Assembly (NCBI RefSeq): GCF_018320785.1
Contig: NC_054882.1
Coordinates: forward strand, 31,314,719 to 31,378,718
DNA from: Cheilinus undulatus
Taxonomy: Eukaryota; Chordata; Actinopteri; Labriformes; Labridae
DNA: 64,000 nucleotides
Reading direction: 5' to 3'
Shown here: in pieces, positions 1 through 12,420 of the stretch
Layout of the letters: the number at the start of each line of letters is the position of its first letter
Position numbering within the stretch: the first letter of the stretch is position 1
Position numbers and translations under genes: made by a program
The notes under the pieces: generated by a model
The model's input: the letters and a program-made list of their open reading frames with translations, nothing else
Database searches by the model: none
What the model was told of the DNA's origin: nothing

Positions 1-109
1 AAAGTTCTAAGGGCTTTAAGGTCACAGAAAAAAACATAACTCTCCATTTAACAACAAAGATAAACATCTTTAAAGTAGCGGCAGTAAGGATGTACGGGGT
101 TGTAGGCAG

Positions 110-3100
110 CTACTGAATAGAGCAGCTTTGTCCGTTGGCATCTTTGGAGCGCAGACACAGTTTAGGTTTGTAGTTTTCCAGGTAAAGCAGTTGCTTGGAG
201 TTGAATGCTCCTCGACGCTTCCTGATAAAATACAAGTAACATTCTGCTCAGAACAATATTTAGAAAGAGAGGTGTGAAACAAATTTTACACACAGATTTG
301 AATATAAGGTACATAAAAAAGAGCAGTTGTCGCTTTATAGGGACAAAAAAAAGAGTAAATGTTTCAAACCTACAGTCTTATGAAGTGTACAGCATCTTCA
401 TATTCCATCCCACACTCTATTAGAGCCAGGGCTACCAACACCGGAGCTCTGAGGAACAGAGAGAGAACAAAATTCACTTTCCCCCTTGGCTATGTAGTCA
501 TGTATAATGCCCATACATCTTACTGCTATAATTGGCAGCTTGTCTGTCTGTCTTGAATTGCACGCCACACCGTTGCTCTTATTGACCCCACTACCTCTCA
601 GAGGACTTCTTTGGTGTACTGGTTCAAAACTGGTGCCATAAAAATTGTAAAGTTGTACAGATTTTCACTAAAATCCTAAAATGTTGAACTAGTCATTAGA
701 CTTCCCCTGTGTCATGCATCCATGTACTGTAAGCGTATTGCATCACTTCCTGTTTATACAATTGTATTCTTATAGTGTTTCTTGTGGCCTCAATAGCGCT
801 TAAGTTAAATTGTTTATCTGTTCTACTTCTTATCACTGCTTTTTTTTTTAGCTGTTGTGTATTTAGACATACATATAAATAACAACAAGCACCCTCAATG
901 TTAAGCAGCTGTTCTCTTAGCCTCCCTTCCGCTTCAACTGCAACTTAGCCTTGCTTAGCTTTAGCTTAGTACTTAGCCTAGCAATGGTTTCTTTCTGTGG
1001 CCCTCCTGCTCTCTCTTGCCCTGTGTGCCAAACGTTTAGTTTTTCCCTATCCTTCTTTACTGATAATAATATCTGTATAAATTAAGGCAGGGCTGGGGTG
1101 CTAGTGAGATGAAAGTTATATTCTCTGACATTCTGTGACTGTTAAAGGTGCAGTGTGTAAAATTGGGACTATCAGCATCTAACAGTCAATTCTGGAGTGT
1201 GATGATCATTTCTCTTGTGATAATTGGGGGAGCAAGTGAAGTTTAAAAATCAATACATGCTTAACTGTTATTTGGTTCCTTCTATGGTGCCATAGAAACA
1301 GGCAAAATGCAAAAATCCAAGATGGCAGCGTCCTTGGAGGGGACCCTCCCTATGTATGAATAAAAGGCTTATTCTGAGTTAATTTAAAACATAAATTTAA
1401 AAAATGTGTTATCAGATGTCTACATAGCCAAGAGGCTGTGTCCACTAATGGTGATTTTTCTACTGGCAGAATCCGAAACCTCAGTATAACCGAGCTACAA
1501 TAAGTGATGATACCTGACACTCCAAAACAACTTCCACAAATGTACAACACAAGGATATATCAGACTTTTCACTTGATGCTCCAGAGCAAAAGATGCCTCA
1601 CATCTCAACAAACATATTTCCTCATATCTCAATACCACCCATGCATCTCTCCAAACATATTTAGTGGGAGGGACTAATGTAAAGGAAGCAAGTGTGGGAA
1701 GCAGGGCTAGGTATCACCACTGATTGCCAAAATCTATGACGATATTTACACTGCAGGCCTTAATGCTCAATTCTGATTTTTTCTCAGATCTGATAATTTT
1801 GTTCACAGTGCAGTCAAAATCCAAAAGATCAGAAATGTATCTGATTTAGAACCACATATGACAGTGGCCTGAATCTGAATCAAAAAGTCAGATTCAGTGT
1901 GACTTGTGCTGTTCACACTGTCAGAAAAAAAATCAGATATGGGTCACATATGAGCAAAAAAAATCTGATTCTGGTCATTTTAAACTGTGTTGTGAACATA
2001 GCCTGTTTGATTCTACTTCACAAGTCCGGATTAGATTCATGGAGAGATATTTCAATAACAAAACCTATTTTGCTATAATATAAACAATGTTCTCAGAAAA
2101 CTATTTTAACGGAAAAAAAAAGATTTGCAATAAAAACTAACCCCAAACTAAAGGTAATGGTGAGTGAGTTTTTAATTCAATATGCATATGAGAGATACAA
2201 ATATCTATCCAACAAGATGAACTTGTCTGACCATGCAGAGTTCCTTTTAAAGTTGGGCTGTTTTTAACTGAGAGTGCTGTGAGCACAGAATACAATCGAA
2301 AACCAACAAAATTAGCAGATGCTAACAGCTAATTTGGTTCAATTAACAATTATTCAATTTAACATCACTTTGAAATCAACATTATCAAATAACACTGACT
2401 CTTGACTACATGTAATCTATTTTGGAAAGCAGTTCATTTCACTAAATAATAAACTGCATACTGACCTTCCTAATCCAGCAACACAGTGAACAGCAATGCA
2501 GCTGCCAGGCTCATCTCTAAACTTTGTTTGCAGCAGGTTCAACCAATCATCAACCACCTGGTCTGGCGGAGCAGATCCATCATCAAATGGCCAGTCCTGG
2601 AAAAGAGATCAAGTTGTATTTTAAGTTTTCTTATAAAATGCCAAAGCACACACAACCCTTTGTGCATATTGTGTATGCTCAAAATCCGCTTTTGGAAAAA
2701 TAACTTTTATTTTAAAAAATAATTTACACTTTACATTTTAAATTCATTTAAAAAATAATAAATAAAAGAAATATTGCTTTTCAAAATGACATGATCCTAT
2801 ACTGTAATTCTAAGATAATGATCTTGAAATTATATGGAAAAAAACCCTCATAATTATTACACCCTTATCTCATAGGTTGATGGGTAATTATGTGACCTAC
2901 CAGGACATTTATGCCTTCTTGTTCCACCGGTGTCTTGTCATAAGTAGCAGTACACACTCTTACAAGTGTGTTGACTCCATATGCCTTCAGATCCTGCATA
3001 TCAAACACACTTTTGAATAAGCATTTCATTTTGGCTGTCTGTAGGAATTTAAAAAAAAAATCAAATAAGGAAAGATAGAAAATTTAAAATGTATGCTACC

Positions 3101-3195
3101 TCTATAAACCTCCCCAGTTGTGCATTAGTAGGGTTGTGCGTAATGAGGAACCTCAGACAGTCATAACAGATCTCCACTGGGGCTGGTCGATTCAT
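110..3195 (-). CDS. ptp4a2: PRL-type protein tyrosine phosphatase (ptp4a2-like), 5 coding exons
   Basis: Coding exons, in transcript order: 3195-3100, 2993-2901, 2596-2466, 448-374, 221-110. All have AG/GT borders and join in frame to 168 residues (human PTP4A2 is 167). The protein starts MNRPAPVEI and has the WPFDDG loop with its general-acid Asp, the CX5R signature HCVAGLGR with the catalytic Cys at residue 101, and a C-terminal CAAX box CSIQ for prenylation. PRL phosphatases are membrane-anchored by the prenyl group and bind CNNM magnesium transporters; that is family knowledge. The start without the MAR prefix and the VDDWLNLL segment favour PTP4A2 over PTP4A1 or PTP4A3. Oddities are a Gln-to-Leu change at the exon 4/5 junction (FIRL then KRRGAF) and several changes in the C-terminal basic stretch, so this may be the faster-evolving teleost duplicate. 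The 3' UTR runs off the left edge. The a/b paralogue is not resolved. Confidence 0.93.
1140..2040. repeat. two short interspersed repeats in a ptp4a2 intron
   Basis: AAAGGTGCAGTGTGTAAAAT at 1145 is a frequent fish MITE start. The block 1765-1990 has mirrored pieces (AGATCTGATAATTTTGTTCA against GTCACATATGAGC and CAGATATGGGTC), consistent with an inverted-repeat element. Boundaries are approximate. Confidence 0.35.
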
Positions 3196-3203
3196 TTTAA
3201 GAC

Positions 3204-6200
3204 CTACAGGATTTTGTTCATAAAGGAATAAAAGTACTGCACAAAAGTACTGTGCTTCACAGAATACAGATATAGACAGGTTCTCCAAATGTCTAAGAGA
3301 AGGAGAAAGAAAAATAACACCTAATGTGTGATCATCTAAAGGACCTATTTCTTTAGTATGTACATACAGCAATTAAAATCTGTCTTGGCAAATAAACCTT
3401 GGCTTAGAAAACAAACAAATATGTTTCCTTTCTGTCCCTCTTTTCTTTCAAATCGTTTCCCATTCAGAAAAAAACCTGTTAGAATCAGAGGTAAAGAAAG
3501 ATAGAGTCTGAGATGACAGGAGCTTTGAGGAAACTTCTATGATTTAACCAAGGCCTCCCCTATTCCAGAGGACAGGTGACAGTCCGAAGGTTGGCTTGTC
3601 TTCACATGGGTTTAACAGGATGGCAGTATGGACCTATAATGGCATACAGAAAATCAGACATTGTTACACCACAGTCATAGCACATGAAAAAGGCAGGGTA
3701 TACTGGAGGAGATGGAACGCATCTTGAATCAACTGAGGCAGAAAACAGGAAAAATTTCTGCAACTGAGGTTTGTGATCGTTGCGCGATGCCACCACACTA
3801 TGGTCTCTTCTAAAGCCAAGAGAGCCACACTGTGATACAGGAAAAGGAAAAGACGCTTTATTTTATCATCTGTCCTTCGATCATTTAGATTATCAGTGAA
3901 GTCTCTTAACATCACTGTGATTATGACCACTCCGGTGCCCCTGTAGAGGTGTGCAGAAGTGCTAGATCCTGCCTGCTTCTTGTACAATGTGATTTTATAA
4001 TCATGTGGCAGTATTACCAAATACCAAAAAATTCTGGGCAAGGTTTGACAGTAGGGCCTTATAATTTCAACGATCATGTAATCACTTCGCGGAACTGGCC
4101 TATAAAAAAAAATCTACAGTTAATGTGGAATACCAAGCTTAACACAGGGCTGTATGATGCAACGCATTATTTAACCTCATTGCACCGGTGGGATGAGAGT
4201 ACGTGAAAGAACAAGGTGTTTGTGTGCGTGTGCCAGCCAGTCACGCAGATGTGACTTCAGGCTTAACTTGTAGGCCTACTTTCCCCTCAAAGTCTTCAGA
4301 CTTGAGCTTTGACATCTGTACCCAGTCCTTACATTTTATATTTTTAGCACATTTTAAATTCACGCTGCATTACCCTCTGCAACTGTGCCAGCCACACTTC
4401 ACAGCTAACATAATGGTGAGCAAGTCACCTGCAGCAAGTGATACAGATGGGGCAGGCTCAAAACGTACGCACTGCAGGAAGTCACCGCATTTAAGAGGAG
4501 CGCTGCCTCAAACCCCAAGTTTTTTCTCATAAAGGCCCGTGGGCGATACAACGTTACAAACAAGTATCAGCTAGCATAATCCCACTTTCTTATCTGCTTC
4601 ACCTCTCCCTCTCTCTCTCTCTATCTTGCTCGACCACTTGCTAGGTGTGCACGGACCGTCACAGTTAGTGTGCAGTTGGTGAAATGACAAGGTGCTCAGC
4701 CTCTGCACTAACTTCTGCTTAAAAGGTGTATTTATAAAATAATGCAAATGTTCATTTATTAGCATACAGGTCCTGACATGTGGTTAACAAGCCAATATGT
4801 CTGGACTTAACATAAAGGTCCAGTATGAGACAGACAGGCAGCAGTGTATGGAGAGATGAGGTACAAATGGTAACTGTTTAGAGGACAATGCACAATTTGG
4901 GGAAAAAAAAAAAAAAAGATTTCACAGGGCCCTAAACCAGTTCTACTTTGGCACAGATTTGATGCACAGGTATATTTAAGGCGTTAGCCAAAAGTAACAA
5001 ATGTTTCATGCCATAATGGACATTTACTTGTATTAGTGTCAGAGCACCACTTTACAATTTCATTGTAACATCAAGTGATATTCTAGAAGAAACAAAACTC
5101 AAGCCTTTATACCACACACCTGTCTGTGTGAATGGTGTTTTCCCAAGCTTGCGTCTCCTGTTCACTTGTCCACAATAAGCAGCAGGTGCTGGGCTTGGCA
5201 AAACTCCCCTCCTAGCCTCGCAAACGCCATACATGTGCAGCCTGAAATATCAAGTTTAAGTGGGTAATATATTGATGTATTTAATATATCAGTATGTTTT
5301 CAAATAAGATCAAGGATAAGACAAGGTTGCCTTTATTGATATAGATATATTGATGTCTATAAACTAACTAAATAAATTGTGCCAGGTCTAATGCTCGGTA
5401 AAAAAAACATTCAGCAAGAATTATGGATGGGATTTTACAACACTTTCAGAACTTGATTATTTGCTCTATCTTATATATATATATATTTAAAATCTGCAAT
5501 AATAATAACCATTAAAAAAATACATCATACACAGAGCTGCTGGTGGAGAAAAGCTGTTAAAATTGCCCTTCCTGGTTTCCACTGCTAGAACTCCCAAAAT
5601 GCTGTACAAATAGTTGCAGTGCAAACCAGGATGCTATTTTGGACATCTTTTCTCTCTTACGTGAAATTCAGAGAAACTAAAACATTGGTTCATGATACAT
5701 TGATTGGTTAATTAACTGTATGATCAGAACAACAGAAAGCCAAAACATTGATCTACATCGCAACTTTAAGGCACGCTTTTATTCTGAAATTCATCCTGCA
5801 CACCCACTGACAGTTTCCACCCACAGCATGTCTTCCTTATTCACATAGACAGTAATTCACATTATTGAAAAATAATCATGTCAAATCATAAATGCAATTA
5901 TGAGGGGGAAAAACGCAGTTATTTTCCCAAAATATCAGCCCTAAGTGGGGAAAGGCAGACCTATGCAGCCCTGGTCTCTGCTTGTCATATTTACCTCCAC
6001 CAAGGAGGTTATGTGATCGGCAGGGTTTGTTAGTTTGTTTGTTTGTCAGCAACATAACTCAAAAAGTCAGGGATGGATTTTGATGAATTTTTTGGGAAAT
6101 GTCAGAAATAGCATAAGGAAGAACTGATTAGATTTGGGAGTGATCCGGATCACAGTGTGGATCCAGTTATTATTTAAAGGATTCTTTACTATTGGAAGAT

Positions 6201-6839
6201 AGGGCTAATGGAGGAGGTCTGCGCTCTCTGAGTGCTTTTCTAGTTATTGTTGTTATGATTAAGAGCCATCTGACAGTGGAATAAACAAACTCTGTGTTTA
6301 GTAGCATTTCTGTTCAGTATTTGATCAGTAAAATCAAATGATACCACAGCTAAAAAAAAAATAATAAATAAAAAACAAAAAAAAAAACGAAACTCAGCAT
6401 GATATAAGATAATGGGAATTTTAACAGAGATTTGAAACATATGGTATTAAAAAACATTTTTTGACAACCTCAGTATACTGAAATGTTGCCAAAGTTTTGT
6501 ACAATTTAGACAGCATTTAGGCAGACATTTTTGATTATTTAAAACAAAAAGTGTCCCCATGATGGATGTCTGATTCATATTTTTGTTGCCACTATATTAA
6601 ACATGTATAGGCTATGTTGTACAGTTTTCAGGAGAATCATGCCAAAGCCTACAATTCTGGATACAACAACCATTAATTTCTAGAAAAAAAGCAGATGTAT
6701 TATCAGCATCACCATTCAGCTACGAAAAAGAGAGAAGATTTCAGTCCATAGCACCTAGCTCTATGTGAAGTGGTGCCACCTATTTGCACCTCTGTATGAA
6801 ATGGGATTCTTTTACAATAAAGGCAAATAATATACTTAC
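3204..6839. other. 5' intron of ptp4a2
   Basis: If the exon at 6840-6975 is real, this is intron. It holds a (CT)n run near 4605-4622 and a common repeat at 5990-6150 (CCACCAAGGAGGTTATGTGA to AGCAACATAACTCAAAAAGT). The ORF at 3664-4077 has no conserved motif. Confidence 0.45.
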
Positions 6840-6975
6840 TATGATAAAAGCTGAGGAGATAGTTCATTGAGCGTGCACAGGAAAATGTGACGGCTCTTGG
6901 ATGTAGACACACCATTGATGATGCTGCTGCTGTGATGAGTCCTGGCTGATGACGGCCCGCTAGCTTGCTGTTGAC
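6840..6975 (-). other. probable 5' UTR exon of ptp4a2 with an in-frame upstream ATG
   Basis: On the minus strand a pyrimidine-rich acceptor (TTTTCCTCCCAG) precedes 6975, and a strong donor (ATA then GTAAGTATA) follows 6840. Spliced to the coding exon, whose acceptor is just before 3203, the frame opened by the ATG at 6915-6913 runs with no stop into the MNRPAP start. It would add 28 residues. The exon may be an ordinary 5' UTR exon, an upstream ORF fused to the main frame, or the start of an N-terminally extended isoform. No transcript evidence is available. Confidence 0.5.
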
Positions 6976-7672
6976 CTGGGAGGAAAACGCTGAACGTTAC
7001 CCTGACGCCACCAGATTCATATTAGCAAATTAAAACACCGTGAAATACCCTGTTTTGAACAAAAATTTTAATCCGAAATAGTGCCCATGCAAAAAATAAC
7101 GGGATGTTCTGAAGCTAAGCTTTTGGTCAGCATACTGTACAATTGTGTACGTTTAATGGACAAAACTGGACAAAGCTTTACAGCAAAAGGCATCGACCGA
7201 CTTGTCATTAGACGACGTGTTTCCTGGCGGTTAAATTAGTTACCAGCTGGCCTGTTAAACACAGCTAAGGCAATGCCCTATCGTTATTATCCAGCCAAAA
7301 GCCAACTAGCTTTGCGGTACTGTGCCGTTAGTTGTTCTTACAGCAGCAAAAAAAAACACCAGACATAGAGCAAGCTTTCACTATAGGACGTTTTGCAGTG
7401 TAGCTATGAATGGTAAAGAAATCAGCATATGATTTCACACTAGAAACTTCTTATTGTTTTTAACAACGCCATCTGCCCTTACAAGCTATGCTACTAGCCA
7501 CATTATGTTAAAACAGGTCAACCATGTTCCTATCAGACAGGCTTACGCTTTCACTCGCAGGCTAAAACATTGACCAGCTCTGGTAACATAGCAGACCGGC
7601 TTTGTCAACGCAGTCTAAGTATTGATACTTCAAAGAGAAACCAAACAACTGGCAAAGAAAGCAGCTACTTAC

Positions 7673-7790
7673 AAACGGCAGTGCTCCACGAAAATATTCC
7701 CGTTGCTAATGACAGAGGAGATTCTTCAAATCAGACATGTTTGACAGAAACGTCAAGTTACAGCAGCAACGGTTGACCTCCTAACTTCCG
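7673..7790 (-). promoter_or_regulatory. candidate first exon and promoter of ptp4a2
   Basis: A donor (CCGTTT then GTAAGTAGC on the minus strand) ends at 7673. The stretch up to about 7790 is richer in CpG than its surroundings, and an in-frame stop lies upstream of the donor. Its spacing and strand suit the first untranslated exon of ptp4a2. The transcription start is a guess. Confidence 0.35.
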
Positions 7791-9589
7791 GTTACAGGCC
7801 TTCAAAAATAAAACTGAAAAACGCTCAGTAAATTTGGTGTGATACTAGACAGCGCTTTAATTTGTAGACAAACCCTCTGCACTTCCTGCATCGTGTCTTT
7901 TGTGTGTTAGGAGTCACATGTGTGCATAGGCATCAGATTTGACGTCAACAATTCGCCATTTTGAGCGTCGATCGAGACCCCTCACTGTTTTTAAATATTA
8001 TTATCATTATTTTATCTTTGCAAATGCATAGCTAGGGAAAAGAACACAATGTGACAACACCTTTTGGCTTAAAAAATAAAAATTTTAAAAAGCAATGGTG
8101 GAATGATGAAGCTCATTCAAATATAGGACGACTTTAATATGTATATGTGTTTAATATTTATGACAAATTAGATATGCCATAAAAATGAAAGAAAAAAATT
8201 GAAAACTGCTTTGGGATGTTAATAAACATCAAGAAAGTAACAACAACAACAACAACAACAACAATAATAATAATAATAATAATAGTAATAATTATATACA
8301 AAACTTAAAGTTTATATGTTTTCTTCCTAAAGAGGTAAAGAAAGAAAAGAAAAGAAAAAGAACCCTAGAGAGCTTTAATTATTATTATTTATTATTTTCA
8401 TTATTTATTATTTTCATTATTTATCTTTGTTAACGAAACTTGTCATTAAAAATTTGCTTTTTTTATCCAGATCTCCAGAAAATAACCAAAATGTACATGC
8501 AATAGAAGGAAGCATGACAAAATAGCCTGTATGTATGCCCTCCTAAGGCTTCTGTATAAGACCTTTTTTGTTTTTCCTTTTGTCTTTTATAGCTAATATA
8601 CAGTATGTCTTTGGATATATGCATTTATCATCCACAGTCTTTAAATTTTGAAGTGTGGAGATCAAATTTTATTTATGATTTGCCTTTAACCAGACATTTG
8701 TTAAACATTAAATATCTGTACCAGGTTTTAAGTGATAGTAAATTTCGATATTGATAAATTGATACTCTGGCATATATTTCAGTGTAGCTGAAATAAATAT
8801 TAAATATTTATGTGAATGATTTGGGGATTTGGGCTTATATTAATCAATAATTTTTGGTAAGGGTTTTATGTAAACATTTGTTATACATTTAAGTGGGTGG
8901 TTCTTGTATGTACCTTCAGGATGGTATGTGCCAGTGAGTGATATCTGGAGAGTTGGAGCATGTGCCTGGATGATCGCCTTCAGGAGGCCAGAGCAGGGGC
9001 AAGGTTGACACAGCTGAACCTTCATATGCTGACCTGATCCGACTTGATTTGTTCCTTTTGTCTTTCCTATTCAAGCAACTATCCCCACAAACCCTTACAT
9101 TGGTTTTGTAATGAGAATGGGGGCTGGTAGGGGGAGGAAAAAGCATGAATGGACGCAGGCCCTCAGCTCTTATCGGCTCTTTAATCCCCTCTGTAGTAAT
9201 AACTTTCTGCAACTTCCTGTACACTCATCAGCCCGTCACTAGCCACTTTTTCCATCCTTTTGTGCTCCCTCCCTAGGTTCTAGCCAACAGCTTTCTACAG
9301 CACTTTTCAACTGTTTTTAATGTTTGTCAGCTCCTCCCTCATTTTTCCTCCTCTTCTACCTCCACACATAGCCTTCATATATCCACGCCCACAGACACAC
9401 ACAAATGTGGATGTATTGTCACTGTTAAACAGTTTGTTTCATGATCTAATTGTTGTTTTGTTTGGTTTTTTACATGGGTTTACAGGGAGCAGAGCTGTAC
9501 TGCTTCTTACACTCAGACAAGACAGGGCATGCACTCTCTCTCTCCCTCTCTCTCTCCCTGCATGTGTGTTTATGTGTGTTGAGGTGTGA
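7791..9589. other. intergenic: microsatellites only
   Basis: Between the ptp4a2 promoter and the candidate connexin 5' exon no gene is visible. It contains a (CAA)n-(TAA)n microsatellite at 8240-8287, TTATTATTT-type repeats near 8375-8420 and a CT-rich tract at 9535-9560. The small ORFs have no recognisable motif. Confidence 0.5.
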
Positions 9590-9776
9590 CGTAGCCGCTG
9601 CTGAATCTGGTTTGGCAGGATTTTCTTAGGGAAGGGCAAGAAAGCAGACACACTGAGAGAAAAGAGCTAAATAGCTCAAACTAGTTTTACTTTTTTAAAG
9701 TTTAAAGTTTTATTTTAATCTTTGCCTCTTGGATTCTGAACTGGATTTGGATTATTTTGCTGGGTTACAGCTGTAG
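9590..9776 (+). other. possible untranslated first exon of the connexin gene
   Basis: A donor-like junction (GCTGTAG then GTAAGGTG) at 9776/9777 follows a stretch with no long ORF that is preceded by CT-rich tracts. Connexin genes commonly have a distant non-coding 5' exon spliced just before the start codon, and the first coding exon here does begin at an acceptor. The pairing is an inference from position and strand only. Confidence 0.3.
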
Positions 9777-10459
9777 GTAAGGTGTATTTTTTTTGTTTGA
9801 CGTTATTCAACTTGATAAGTTTCATGCTTTAAGTCAGTATGGTGAACAAAAGTCAGTAATGTCTTTCTTTAACACAGATTAGTGTAGTCTAATTGTTACT
9901 TTTCCTTTAGAAAAGAAGTTGTTTGTGGAGAAAGGCAGTTTCACATCCAGAAGTCACAATAGGAACAAACTTCTTTTGCCATGACTAAGACACATGTTCA
10001 ACTGGGGCAATATTTCGAGCAGTTATTGTAAACAGCTCCTAAAGCAACATTTTGTGAATGTTTGTGATACAGTCTTCTAAACTTACCTTTCTGAGTATCC
10101 ATTTCACTGTTTAAAGTGTTCATACTGCCGTCAGAGATGAGCCACTCCTTTTTCCTAAACTCTAAATAATTTACTGTTTTCCAAACATTGTGTAACCCTG
10201 CACTTCATGCAAGACAAACTATACCGGCCAGATGATGGTCCTTCATGGATTTCCTTTCTCTTTATGACCCATTGTGTTGGAAGTTATTTTTAAGAAATGG
10301 GAGATGAAACTTTCAATGTCATCACTTGAACAAAAAATTCATTTTGTATGAGAACAATACATCCTAACAGTTCTTGACAAAATTAAATGACTGTTGCATC
10401 ATCATTCATTCAAATATGTCAAGCTAGGGGGAAGAAAACACTTTGAAATTCGTCAAAAA

Positions 10460-12420
10460 TCAAACCCAGTTCCAAAAATTGTTGGGACACTATGTTGAAT
10501 GTGAATAAAGCAGAGCTGTTTTACTGAAGCAAAAGCAGAGTTACTCTAGTTAAAACTTGTTTCAGTTGAAGTACTAATCTATAAATTTACTCAAGTAAAA
10601 GTTGAAATTATTTAATTTAGATTTTACTTGAAGTATTTAGTAGCTACTAAAGAGCTATACAGTAAAATATAATCTTTCCTCATCAGCAAGAACAACAAGA
10701 GAACAATTTAGGAGCTCTAACTCAGTGGATAACTTCACTCGTGTTGCAGATGTGTCCCACATTAAAATCAACAACAATCAGGGAGCAGATTGCCTAGTAG
10801 TTTGGTCACATCCCGTTTCAAGTCTGGCCTGTGGCTCTCTTCACCGCATGTCATCTCCCACTCTCTCATCCCTGTTGCTATACACTGTCCTATCTCTAAA
10901 TTAAGGGCATAAAAAGTAAATCTTTAAAAAACACAACACAATCCACCTGAATCATGGCCAACAGAATCCCAGCAGTCAACAGCTGATTTGGATCATGTTG
11001 TGGAATCATTCTCTCACTTTCAACAGTGGTGGAAAAAGTACAAGAGTACTGTACTCAAGTAAAAGTAAAGTTACTCTGTTTAAAACTTACTTAAGTAGAA
11101 GTTAAATCACTGATTTCAAAATGTACTCATAAGTACCCAAAAAACCCACTTAATTACAGCAGTCTGAGAAAATGTGATTAGTTACTTCCCACTCCTGGAA
11201 AAAGACAGAATAGCATGATTTGTAAATCATTTTCAACCTTTTTTTTCAATCAAATACAGCGCAGTGACGCAATATTTATAGATCTATTGTTATATTTATC
11301 ACTTCATAATGCACAATTCATCATGCATACATGTTCATTTGGAGATAGGTTTGGACCGCCTGCTGGCCAGACTAGTCCCTGCACTCTTTTACTGTGAAGC
11401 CATGCTGTTGTGACTCATGCTGACTGTGGCTTTGCTAACATAAGCAGGAACATCCCTGAAAAACAAACCTGAGGAGTCAGCACTTAAAAAATGTCCTTTT
11501 AAGCAGTTATGTTTCTAAGCTTTTGTTTCAACCCGTGGTCTTCTTTGCTGAAGAAGACAGTCAAATTCATGTAGATTGTGGTTATTGCCTTAGAGATAAA
11601 ACTGCTTAAAAAGACATCTTTTTAATTGCTGACTTCTCAGTTTTGTAAGCCCTTTTATGTCATGCACCTTAGGGAGTTTATTGTTGGAGTGTGCTCATTT
11701 TCTTGCTTTCTTTTATACCCCTAAAAAAGACATCGTCTTGATGGAAGCATGCTGCTCCAAAACTTGTATGCTTCTCTGAAATGATGCCTTCACAGATGTG
11801 CAAGTTACCCATGCCATGGGCACTAACACACCCCCACACCATCACAGATGCTGGCTTTTGAACCTGATTCTTCAAGCCTGGAGAACTTGAAAGCCATTAT
11901 CTAAAAAAAAAAACAACAAAAAACAGTGGACTCTGACCACATCACACATTTCTGGATGATATTTGCTTCTCCCTTTGCATTGTTAGATTCTTGGGATGCA
12001 GCAACATACTGTGTCGACTGACAATTAGTTCCCGAAGTGTTAAGCCTATGTCGTAGGCTAAATGAGACGGGTTTTTAATGTAGTGCCACCAGAGGGATCA
12101 AAGGTCCCTGGTATCTAATGTTAGTTCCAGGCCTTATGTGCAGAGATTTCTCCAATTCTCTGAATCTTCTGATGATATTTTGAACTGTAGATTGTGAAAT
12201 CTCTGGATTCCTTGCTGTGTGGTTGGACTAATAGCACACATACTCTTCACAAAGTGGAGAGCCACATGCCATTGTTGATTCGACTGACAAAGCCTTTCAG
12301 TATAGCTCCTCCTATAACCAGTCATGGCACTATAACCTCTTACTAACTTACCTACTTACCTGTGGAATTTTCCAGGTGTTTGTTTGTTTGTTTGTTTGTT
12401 TGTTTCAAATTTCCCACTCT
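10460..12420. mobile_element. cluster of old, nested DNA-transposon debris
   Basis: The left part (10470-10520, CCAGTTCCAAAAATTGTTGGG) resembles the end of the element at 55595-56550. Terminal-type sequence resumes at about 11205 (TGATTTGTAAATCATTTTCA), as if split by an insertion. Inside lies a Tol2-like stretch (11025-11205, GGTGGAAAAAGTACAAGAG). A Tc1-type transposase remnant follows at 11678-11880. A (TTTG)n run closes the block at about 12377-12405. Confidence 0.45.
11678..11880 (-). pseudogene. Tc1/mariner transposase fragment
   Basis: The minus-strand reading has VMVWGCVSAHGMGNLHICEG, the block around the second part of the Tc1 catalytic domain. The next part (CFHQDD) loses the frame. 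There are no complete ends, so this is an old relic. Confidence 0.7.

Noticed and set aside
3664-4077. 137-codon minus-strand ORF in the ptp4a2 5' intron
   Set aside because: No recognisable motif, biased only by AT content, and no splice or promoter context.
7570-7776. 68-codon plus-strand ORF MTSSGNIADRL
   Set aside because: It is antisense to the candidate ptp4a2 first exon and promoter, with no family resemblance.
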